Source: Globobulimina sp. (taxonomy: Eukaryota > Foraminifera > Rotaliida). Taken from it: DNA of 5,982 nucleotides. Shown here in pieces: positions 1-5,650 of the stretch; position 1 is the stretch's first letter, and every line of letters starts with the position of its first letter. Under the pieces are notes generated by a model, which saw only the letters and a list, made by a program, of their open reading frames with translations, was not told the origin of the DNA and did no database searches. The position numbers and the translations under genes are program-made. The stretch lies in the NCBI GenBank assembly GCA_003354225.1, contig PIVH01000388.1:1-5982 (forward strand), written 5' to 3'.

Positions 1-8
1 TTTTTTTT
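1..8 (-). other. Poly(A) tail of the element (T on the given strand)
   Basis: Eight T residues open the window and are followed by GGGACGGC. As the end of a minus-strand LINE they read as a poly(A) tail directly after ...GTCCC. The tail is cut by the window edge, so its real length, any tandem variation and the target-site duplication are not visible. Confidence 0.75.
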
Positions 9-19
9 GGGACGGCAAT

Positions 20-25
20 TTTACT
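20..25 (-). promoter_or_regulatory. Possible polyadenylation hexamer AGTAAA
   Basis: The coding strand reads AGTAAA at 25-20, about 11 nt before the poly(A); this is a known weak variant of the polyadenylation hexamer at a normal distance. A canonical AATAAA at 115-110 is about 100 nt away, too far to set this end. LINE tails can also be made without a host signal, so this is tentative. Confidence 0.3.
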
Positions 26-30
26 TGGGT

Positions 31-56
31 TAGCACTTATAAAATAAGTATAGCTA
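31..56 (-). other. Bulged hairpin near the RNA 3' end
   Basis: Bases 31-34 (TAGC) pair with 53-56 (GCTA), and 35-40 (ACTTAT) pair with 44-49 (ATAAGT) around an AAA loop, leaving a 3-nt bulge at 50-52. The ten-pair stem sits about 22 nt upstream of the poly(A) in the transcript. Hairpins here can be recognition sites for the reverse transcriptase in some LINEs; that role is inferred. Confidence 0.55.
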
Positions 57-62
57 GGGGAC

Positions 63-108
63 ATAATATAGTTATCACAGTATAATACAATATAATATAG
101 TTATCACA
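63..108 (-). repeat. 17-bp direct repeat in the 3' UTR
   Basis: ATAATATAGTTATCACA occurs exactly at 63-79 and 92-108, 29 bp apart. A third partial copy, ATTATCACA, is at 113-121. Short 3' repeats are common at LINE ends; the sequence is AT-rich, but an exact 17-bp match is unlikely to be chance. Confidence 0.85.
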
Positions 109-120
109 ATTTATTATCAC

Positions 121-140
121 ATGTTATATCATGTTATATC
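121..140 (-). repeat. 10-bp tandem duplication in the 3' UTR
   Basis: ATGTTATATC is repeated head to tail at 121-130 and 131-140, about 15 bp after the ORF2 stop in the transcript direction. Confidence 0.9.
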
Positions 141-154
141 ATTTTCTTTGTGAT

Positions 155-3100
155 TCAAGTAATTCCTTCTCTATTTTCAGGAACTTGTTGATTACGTCTG
201 TCGATTTCTTCATCTTTATTTCGTATGTCGATAGTTGGTTGGGATTCTTCGCCATCATCATCATTGTGGTTGATTTGGTGTATCGTATTGTCATTTATAA
301 CTTGATTGATGATTTCGTCTATGTGAATTAGAATATCGTTATTATTATTGATTACTTCATATATTTTTATTTCTGGTCTATTTTTATATAGGATTTTGAT
401 TATATTTCCTGTTGAGTTTATAATATGTCCATGTACATTATCGTTAAGTAACCATATAGTTGAATTTTCAATAAATTTATTGGTTGATTTTGGTATTGAA
501 TTTGATTTCGTTTCACCATCTAAAACCTGTGGTAGCATACCCCATAAATTCTTTAGAGAATCTGAATTTTTCGGTAATTTGTAGTTATCGGGACATAGCC
601 ATAGTAGATGTTCTAGAGATTCGATTTCATTATTGTCACATCTTGAACATATTGTATTACTTCTTTCGTTGAGGAATAGGGATCCACATTTTGCTTTTAA
701 CCAATATTCGGCTCCGGCTTTTAGATTTAGCTTGTAGTTAGTTTTTGGTGTTGTTTTGTTTCTATAATATTTTAATGTTGTCGAATTTAGCACCATATTT
801 CTATATTTTTCTAGCCATTTTTCGTAAACTATAGTTCTTACTGTAGTTGATAGAGGAATATTGAGATAGTTTATATCGTATTTTTCGCAGCATTTTATTG
901 CATGTTGAACCCATGTTATAGTATTTGGATTTTCTCGATATATTGCCAATTGCTCGATTATGACTAATTTGACTATATTATTGTCTTCTAGTTTTTGGAT
1001 ATGATTAAAATAGTTTATAGTTCGTTTTTCAGCTTCCATTATCATTGGTATTAGTTCTGTTTCACCGTAAAGTGCTGCTTGTTGTGTGTGTCTGGGTAGT
1101 TTTGCAATCATTCTGATAAATTCTCGTTGTTGGATATCGATTCCAGTGAAAGTGTTGTCGCTAAATGGTATTGCAGCCATTCCATGTAGTATTTTCGGGT
1201 TAACATAAGTACTCCATATTTTTGATCCATATGTTATAGGTCTTGCTGTTGATGTTGCTGGTCTGTAGCATCTTCCTGCTTCTTTTCTTGTTTTATCGGA
1301 TAGGCTAATTTTGTGTTTAGATAAAATGTCCGTTCTGTGTTTACTGATTGTAATCCCTAAATATTTGGCTTCCTTTTCTTCTTTGATAAATATCGTAGTT
1401 TCTTCGTTTTCGGTAATAAACATTGTTCCTAACTTCCATTTTCTATCGTTATCGATTTCTCTTCTTATTGGGATTACTAGACTTTTTGGGCCGGAAAATT
1501 CAATTTTCCATTTTTGTGCGTAGTTACCGACAATTTTTAGTAATTTCGTCATATTGTAATCGGATGAACCAAATAGTAGCATATCGTCTGCAAAGAAAAT
1601 TCCTGATATATTTTTATTGATATTGTTTGTTCCTATTGATATTCCAAGGTTTGAATTTTCGATTTCCTTTCCTAAGTCTGCTATATATAGGTTCCATAAT
1701 ATCGGGGACATCGTACACCCTTGTCGTAATCCTACATTCATTGATAATCGTTCTGTTTTTTGATCTTGAAATTGTAATATCGCTCCTGGATTGTGGTAAC
1801 TACTTTCTATTGCTCTTATTAGTTTATCGGGAAAGCCGTAATCTCGTAATTTCTTCCATAACCCTTCGCGCCAAACTCTATCGTATGCTTTACAAATGTC
1901 TAATAGTGCTATTGCTGCTCCTGTTGATATTGATAATTGTTTGGCTATTTTTATGGCATGTTGTATTACTAGTATACAGTCTTCTATCCTTTTATTCGAT
2001 CGGAATCCATGTTGTATGTAGCCTAATATGTTTTTCTTTTCAGTTATTGTTTCTAGTCTTTTCGTCAATATAGTTAAATATACTTTACAGAGATTACAAC
2101 CTAGACACAATGTTCTGTAATTTTTGATATCGCTTTTTGATCCTTTTTTATGTAGTAATTTGACTTCTTGTGTTTTACCTATATCGGGAAAAAATCCTGT
2201 ATTGTACCATCTATTGAATAAAGTTAATGCCATTTGTTTTGTTTCTTCTGGCCAATTTTTTATAAATTCACTCGGGATATTGGTTGTTCCAGCTGATGTT
2301 CCATTTTTAAGTCTTTTTATAGATTCGTTTAGTTCTTTGATAGTTATATCGTTATCCATTTCAAGTCTGTCTGATCCTGTTATTATATTATCTAGTCCTA
2401 CGCGTTTCATATTATCGTCTGCTTTTGGCCAGAATCCTAAAGTGAATATATTATCCCAAAAGTCGGTTAGATGTATATTGATATCGTCAGGATTGGTTAT
2501 CGGTTCTTTATTATCGTTTATTAGTGTGACTGGTTCTTGTATTCCTCTATTGAGATTTTTCATTATGTCATATAGTTGATGAAATTTTCGTTTAGGGTTT
2601 TTGAGCCATTTCTTGTGGGCTTTCTCAATTCTTGTCATTTCGTTTTTCATTCTAAGATCTCTTTGTTCTTGTATATGAGCGAATAATGTTTTTAGGTTAT
2701 CTTGAATATCCCCTTCGTTATGTCGTATTTTCTTTCTTATAGCTGCAATATTGGATTGGATCTTTTTTGCTTTATTTGACATTCGTTTTTTTCTGTTTGG
2801 TTTTCGGTATCCTATCGTATTTTCGCCAGCTGTTGTCATATTAGTTAACAATGTTTCTATATTTATATTAGTATTATCGGTTTCTTCAGTTATAGTTTTA
2901 AGTTTATCTCTGTAGGCCTTCCAATCAGTATCGTCGTTTATTTGCCATTTATTTTTCTGTTGATTTTGTATTTGGGATATATTGCTGTTATGTTGATATA
3001 TATCGAAAGTGGTATGAATAAAGCAGTGGTCACAACCTCCAGTACCTAATTCGCAGTTGTTTTCGTCAATGTACATTTTGTTAATTTTACTTAATTTCGA

Positions 3101-3844
3101 GTGGAAAAGTAGGTCAAGAATTTGGGGTTTATTGTTTAGTTTTCGTACTCCCCAAGTCCATTTTCCTATCGTGTTGTTATCGTTATTGCCAAGATTAAGA
3201 TCACATGTTTGGATAAATTCTCTGATTATAGTGCCATTATTGTTTATTGTGTCGTGGTTACCTTTAATTCCATAAATATCGTTTCCTATATGGCCGTTAA
3301 AGTCTCCTACTATGATGATTTCGTAATTATTAAAGCGGCACCAGTTGATATGGGAGATTAGACGTTGATATAACTCTGTGTTTATCAAATTGGCATCTTC
3401 GAAACTTTGATTTTTGAAATATACAGCACATATCGCAGTTGGGCCATTATTTTGACATAATATCCAATTATATAAATTACTTACCGAATCGGTTGCGCCA
3501 TCTATATCTAGTTTGGTCGGTTTCATAGAATTTTTCCCCCATATGCTAATACCCCCCGCATAGTTATCAATTTGTAGTTTATGGAATCCAATATAGTTAT
3601 CAAAGTTTTTGATATCTAGTGGACTTTTACATTTGGTTTCAACACAGCAAATAATGTCGGGAGAAAGACAAACAATATTATTTAGCATGATATCAACTTT
3701 ATTATTTATAGAGCATATATTATTATATAGTACAGATATCGACTTATATTTTATTTTGTTTCCGTTTGTACAATATCGTTTCTCATTGAATTTTATCGTT
3801 TTCTTTGGTATATCGGTACAAGTTAAATTATCGATGTCCCCCAA
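155..3844 (-). CDS. LINE ORF2 protein: endonuclease - reverse transcriptase - CCHC finger
   Basis: This enzyme is expected to nick genomic DNA and prime cDNA synthesis from the element RNA at the nick. Residues below are numbered from the TTG at 3844. The endonuclease spans about 36-285: Asn41/42, Glu69 (VETK), Asp181/Asn183 (GDFN), Asp244 (LDLL) and Asp272-His273 match the exonuclease-endonuclease-phosphatase catalytic set. A basic, helical linker follows (345-430). The reverse transcriptase spans about 500-835: NYR at 575, QHGFR at 611, catalytic Asp649 (LDICKAYD), GLRQGC at 705, catalytic Asp753-Asp754 (FADD), GPKS at 785 and YLG at 828. A thumb-like region contains YGSKIW. The CCHC finger is Cys1066, Cys1069, His1079, Cys1084. 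An acidic, Asn-rich tail of about 145 residues follows, with no RNase H. The stop is TGA. The start is doubtful: codon 1 is TTG, and the first ATG (Met53) would delete the endonuclease Asn, so translation probably enters from ORF1 in the same frame. Confidence 0.95.
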   Translation of the reverse strand: MGDIDNLTCTDIPKKTIKFNEKRYCTNGNKIKYKSISVLYNNICSINNKVDIMLNNIVCLSPDIICCVETKCKSPLDIKNFDNYIGFHKLQIDNYAGGISIWGKNSMKPTKLDIDGATDSVSNLYNWILCQNNGPTAICAVYFKNQSFEDANLINTELYQRLISHINWCRFNNYEIIIVGDFNGHIGNDIYGIKGNHDTINNNGTIIREFIQTCDLNLGNNDNNTIGKWTWGVRKLNNKPQILDLLFHSKLSKINKMYIDENNCELGTGGCDHCFIHTTFDIYQHNSNISQIQNQQKNKWQINDDTDWKAYRDKLKTITEETDNTNINIETLLTNMTTAGENTIGYRKPNRKKRMSNKAKKIQSNIAAIRKKIRHNEGDIQDNLKTLFAHIQEQRDLRMKNEMTRIEKAHKKWLKNPKRKFHQLYDIMKNLNRGIQEPVTLINDNKEPITNPDDINIHLTDFWDNIFTLGFWPKADDNMKRVGLDNIITGSDRLEMDNDITIKELNESIKRLKNGTSAGTTNIPSEFIKNWPEETKQMALTLFNRWYNTGFFPDIGKTQEVKLLHKKGSKSDIKNYRTLCLGCNLCKVYLTILTKRLETITEKKNILGYIQHGFRSNKRIEDCILVIQHAIKIAKQLSISTGAAIALLDICKAYDRVWREGLWKKLRDYGFPDKLIRAIESSYHNPGAILQFQDQKTERLSMNVGLRQGCTMSPILWNLYIADLGKEIENSNLGISIGTNNINKNISGIFFADDMLLFGSSDYNMTKLLKIVGNYAQKWKIEFSGPKSLVIPIRREIDNDRKWKLGTMFITENEETTIFIKEEKEAKYLGITISKHRTDILSKHKISLSDKTRKEAGRCYRPATSTARPITYGSKIWSTYVNPKILHGMAAIPFSDNTFTGIDIQQREFIRMIAKLPRHTQQAALYGETELIPMIMEAEKRTINYFNHIQKLEDNNIVKLVIIEQLAIYRENPNTITWVQHAIKCCEKYDINYLNIPLSTTVRTIVYEKWLEKYRNMVLNSTTLKYYRNKTTPKTNYKLNLKAGAEYWLKAKCGSLFLNERSNTICSRCDNNEIESLEHLLWLCPDNYKLPKNSDSLKNLWGMLPQVLDGETKSNSIPKSTNKFIENSTIWLLNDNVHGHIINSTGNIIKILYKNRPEIKIYEVINNNNDILIHIDEIINQVINDNTIHQINHNDDDGEESQPTIDIRNKDEEIDRRNQQVPENREGIT
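593..649 (-). other. ORF2 C-terminal CCHC zinc finger
   Basis: ORF2 residues 1066-1084 have the pattern Cys-x2-Cys-x9-His-x4-Cys with the local text ESLEHLLWLCP. Many APE-type LINE proteins have such a finger downstream of the RT, usually of the form C..C...E(S/T)..H.L..C, and it is thought to help nucleic acid binding during integration. The match is by pattern only. Confidence 0.85.
1340..2347 (-). other. ORF2 reverse transcriptase domain
   Basis: ORF2 residues about 500-835. The fingers and palm motifs appear in the expected order: the Lys-rich helix before SAGTTNIPSEF, NYRTLCLGCNLCKVYLT, QHGFRSNKRIEDC, ALLDICKAYD (first catalytic Asp649), GLRQGCTMSPILWNLY, GIFFADDMLLFG (catalytic Asp753 and Asp754), a Gly-Pro-Lys-Ser segment, and AKYLGITIS. 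This is a non-LTR-type RT, distinguished from LTR and group II intron forms by the GLRQGC and YLG motifs in the APE-LINE context. The second motif reads RTLCLGC where most relatives have RPISL or RGITL, which may help a phylogenetic placement. Confidence 0.96.
2990..3739 (-). other. ORF2 endonuclease domain (APE/EEP type)
   Basis: ORF2 residues about 36-285. Visible signatures in order are the Asn-Ile at the end of the first strand (residues 42-43), PDIICCVETK with the metal-binding Glu69, the YAGGISIW segment, IIIVGDFNGHIG with Asp181 and Asn183, ILDLLF with Asp244, and GGCDHCFI with the catalytic Asp272-His273 pair. In this family these residues bind magnesium and cut one DNA strand to expose a 3'-OH primer. 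The set is complete, so the domain should be active. Local oddities are GGCDH in place of the usual S-D-H, and CCVETK in place of the common CLQET. Confidence 0.92.
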
Positions 3845-3859
3845 TTTCTCCTTATGTCA
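3845..3859 (-). promoter_or_regulatory. In-frame ORF1 TGA stop and 4-codon link to ORF2: candidate readthrough site
   Basis: The coding strand reads TTA TGA CAT AAG GAG AAA and then TTG, the first codon assigned to ORF2. ORF1 and ORF2 are therefore in one frame, separated by a single TGA. The base after the TGA is C, the context known to make UGA leakiest. An ATG overlaps the stop (ATGA) but runs into TAA after two codons, so it cannot start ORF2. Readthrough is an inference. The alternative is that the TGA is a mutated CGA in what was one long ORF. Confidence 0.55.
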
Positions 3860-5425
3860 TAATTTATCTTGAGCTATGTATCCTCTATCCCACCTATCCC
3901 CTTTGCGCATTCCTCTACTACTATTTGCTGATCCACCAAAAGAAGTTATACCTATTGTAGGACCAGTTTGGTCATGATGTTGTGACCTTAGTGATGTATC
4001 TTGAGTTATATATCTTCTGTCCCATCTGTCCCCTTCATATGGTTTTGTTTGATTGCTTGGTATTTTAGCATTTAGCCCATATAAACTTCTTACCCAATTA
4101 ACTTTTTCATCCTCTGATAGGTCTTCATATCGTCGTTTGGCAAAGGTTTTTGGTTGATGTCGATTCATTCCTTCATATCGTGACTGTTGTTCATACGGTT
4201 TCCTCATTGAACTGGATATAGAAGTCGCTGGTGAATATGATGTTCTGATTGTTGATTTGGTCGTTTCAGTTATCGTACGTTTTTCTAAGGTCGTCATTCG
4301 TGCTTCTAGTTTTTCGATTTTTTCGTTCAATCGCTTAATAGTGTTGTGGGAATCTTGAGTGCTCCGGGGACCTATAGCTTCTGGTTGTTCATGTTGTTTG
4401 CCTGAGACAGTATCGTTTATTGACATATATCGTAATGTATTATCGTCTGTCACTTCCGTACTCTCATGTTTATCGTCATGGTCAGAAAAACTCGAAATAT
4501 CGTCAATTTTTATAGTATCTACTTTCTCAGTTGTAGTATCGTTATTTTTGGTTGTATCGGTTATAGTATCGTCAGATTTATCAATATCGCTTGTATTTCG
4601 ATTCTTGACTAATTCAGATATCGATTTCTTTCTTCCAGATTTTGGTGTTTTTTTCCTATCTTTCGGATATTTTACTGACGCATTTATTATCGTAGTTGAC
4701 TCTCTATATTTTCTAGTTTTTCGCTTAATCGACGCACTTTTCCGTTTATTTAATTTGCGCCTGAGTTTTCGTGATAATAAAAGCTGATTTAAATATAGAT
4801 TCTCCCATTTTTTATTTCTTAAAATCAATCGCAAATATTGGCTATCATGGTTATCAATATTATCGGTTATTTTGTTTTGGTGATACTTATTCCCTTCTTG
4901 TTTATTGGCTATTTCGAAATCCTTGAAATTTTCCGGTTCCGTAGTTGACACAATCTCTTCGATGCGGTTATGTGAACAGCGCCCATTGATTACTGTATTG
5001 TTCGGAACAATATTGATATTGATTGAATTATTATCGGTTATATAGTTAGATAAATTGATTTTAATTTCGTTATTCGTATTGTTACAAGGATCTGATTTAT
5101 CGTTTTCAGTATTCGTACAAGCATCTAGTTTATCACAGAATTTTTCAGTATTCGTATAGGCATCGAATTTTTCACAAATTATAGTATTCGTTGAAGATTC
5201 TATAATATCATATGTGGTAGTATTCAAGCTTGAATCTTTTAATTCGGGAGTTATAGTATTTGTAGCCATATCGTAATATTCGTGCGATATCGTATTTGAG
5301 CTACAGTCAGTATATGTATTTACTAAAGTATTAGTAGCCGAGTTTTTGAGGGGATTTTTTTGTATAGTATTTGTACCGACATCAAGTTTTTCGTAATATG
5401 GTGTATTCGTATCGGTATTTATCAT
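3857..5425 (-). CDS. LINE ORF1 protein (N-terminal part lies upstream and is frameshifted)
   Basis: This is the presumed RNA-binding structural protein of the element, named by position before ORF2; I find no family motif that proves it. Residues are numbered from the ATG at 5425. The layout is: ten 12-residue TNT repeats (5-117); an Asn-rich stretch (118-195); a strongly basic Lys/Arg block (203-268) able to bind RNA; an acidic Asp/Thr/Ser-rich block (279-330); a short coiled coil (361-386) with Ile363, Leu366, Ile370, Leu373, Met377 and Leu380 in perfect 3-4 spacing; YEDLSEDEKVNWVRSLYG (433-450); and two copies of GDRWDRxYIxQD (465-476, 509-520). No CCHC knuckle of the kind common in ORF1 proteins is present. 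The ATG is only the first one available: the frame stays open for 75 codons upstream of it, back to a TAA at 5653-5651. The stop is TGA at 3859-3857, directly in frame with ORF2. Confidence 0.8.
   Translation of the reverse strand: MINTDTNTPYYEKLDVGTNTIQKNPLKNSATNTLVNTYTDCSSNTISHEYYDMATNTITPELKDSSLNTTTYDIIESSTNTIICEKFDAYTNTEKFCDKLDACTNTENDKSDPCNNTNNEIKINLSNYITDNNSININIVPNNTVINGRCSHNRIEEIVSTTEPENFKDFEIANKQEGNKYHQNKITDNIDNHDSQYLRLILRNKKWENLYLNQLLLSRKLRRKLNKRKSASIKRKTRKYRESTTIINASVKYPKDRKKTPKSGRKKSISELVKNRNTSDIDKSDDTITDTTKNNDTTTEKVDTIKIDDISSFSDHDDKHESTEVTDDNTLRYMSINDTVSGKQHEQPEAIGPRSTQDSHNTIKRLNEKIEKLEARMTTLEKRTITETTKSTIRTSYSPATSISSSMRKPYEQQSRYEGMNRHQPKTFAKRRYEDLSEDEKVNWVRSLYGLNAKIPSNQTKPYEGDRWDRRYITQDTSLRSQHHDQTGPTIGITSFGGSANSSRGMRKGDRWDRGYIAQDKL
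3865..3902 (-). repeat. 38-bp repeat copy A, encoding GDRWDRGYIAQD next to the ORF1 stop
   Basis: This is copy A of a pair with 3997-4034, offset by 132 bp. The two match at 32 of 38 positions and all six differences are transitions. Copy A encodes the last residues of ORF1 just before the TGA. Confidence 0.9.
3997..4034 (-). repeat. 38-bp repeat copy B, encoding GDRWDRRYITQD
   Basis: Copy B lies 132 bp upstream in ORF1. Relative to copy A, four of the six transitions are synonymous and two change the residue (Gly/Arg and Ala/Thr). The strong conservation of GDRWDR suggests a short functional peptide duplicated within the ORF1 C-terminus. Confidence 0.9.
5075..5413 (-). repeat. 36-bp (12-codon) degenerate repeats in ORF1, ten units
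   Basis: The motif (S/T)xNT or TNT recurs with its Asn at ORF1 residues 7, 19, 32, 44, 56, 68, 80, 92, 105 and 116, so the spacing is 12 in most steps with two of 13 and one of 11. On the given strand the related word AGTATTCGT (or a variant) starts at 5075, 5108, 5147, 5183, 5219, 5255, 5291, 5327, 5366 and 5402, with steps of 33, 39, 36, 36, 36, 36, 36, 36, 39 and 36 allowing for the small indels. The loose consensus is TNT(I/E)xxEK(L/F)DAx; the copies nearest 5100-5200 are the most alike. The DNA has diverged more than the TNT core, which suggests selection on the protein motif. The function is unknown. Confidence 0.88.
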
Positions 5426-5650
5426 TACGGCAGCAGGAATGTTAATTTGATTAATAGCACTAATCTGTATAGAGTTAGGTATATCGACCGTTATTACTGA
5501 TTCGTTATTTAAAGTTGATAATTCTGATATATCGTCGTCGTTAATATCAATTTTGTCGTTGTCAAATTCTGGTGGTCTAATATCATATAATATAGGTAAT
5601 ATTGGCTCATTGTTAGATGTAGTTGGCCCGTCTAGGATATCATATCGTTG
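5426..5650 (-). other. ATG-less open frame linking the upstream piece to ORF1
   Basis: These 75 codons are in frame with ORF1, bounded upstream by TAA at 5653-5651, and contain no ATG. The translated text (DILDGPTTSNNEPI, then PPEFDNDKID, then INIPAAV before the Met) is Asp/Asn/Ile-rich like the flanking coding sequence. An untranslated leader would be expected to hold stops in such AT-rich DNA, so I read it as coding sequence of the longer ORF1. Confidence 0.7.

Larger units (their letters stand above)
9..154 (-). other. 3' untranslated region of the element
   Basis: This is the stretch between the ORF2 TGA (157-155) and the poly(A). It is very AT-rich, has stops in all minus-strand frames, and contains only one CpG (13-14), unlike the coding part. 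It holds short direct repeats at 63-140 and a hairpin at 31-56. In LINEs this end of the RNA is where the element's own reverse transcriptase starts copying. Confidence 0.85.

Noticed and set aside
110-115. Canonical AATAAA polyadenylation signal on the minus strand.
   Set aside because: It lies about 100 nt from the poly(A), beyond the normal 10-30 nt, and is easily met by chance in this AT-rich stretch.
155-592. An RNase H domain after the ORF2 zinc finger.
   Set aside because: The roughly 145 residues after the finger are acidic and Asn-rich, with no ordered Asp-Glu-Asp core or typical strands, and the length is marginal for RNase H.
1627-2579. Plus-strand open frames of 140-150 codons antisense to ORF2 (and a similar one at 4359-4787 antisense to ORF1).
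   Set aside because: Their products are Leu/Ile/Phe/Ser-rich, as expected from the complement of Asn/Lys/Asp-rich coding sequence, and show no domain. They are shadows of the real minus-strand frames.
3842-3853. AAGGAG followed closely by TTG at the ORF2 start looks like a bacterial ribosome binding site and alternative start.
   Set aside because: The element is a eukaryotic APE-type LINE, where Shine-Dalgarno sequences play no role. The frame is also continuous with ORF1 across the TGA, so the resemblance is most likely chance in purine-rich codons (Lys-Glu-Lys).
3857-3859. TGA read as tryptophan (variant genetic code).
   Set aside because: TGG is used for Trp in the segments I read, no other in-frame TGA occurs in over 1,700 codons, and ORF2 itself also ends at TGA. 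A code in which TGA is Trp should show many TGAs in such AT-rich DNA.
3858-3860. ATGA overlap of the ORF1 stop with an ATG, as in termination-reinitiation.
   Set aside because: That ATG reads ATG ACA TAA and is not in the ORF2 frame, so it cannot make ORF2.
3845-4100. A 2A-type ribosome-skipping peptide between ORF1 and ORF2.
   Set aside because: No NPGP core is present near the junction.
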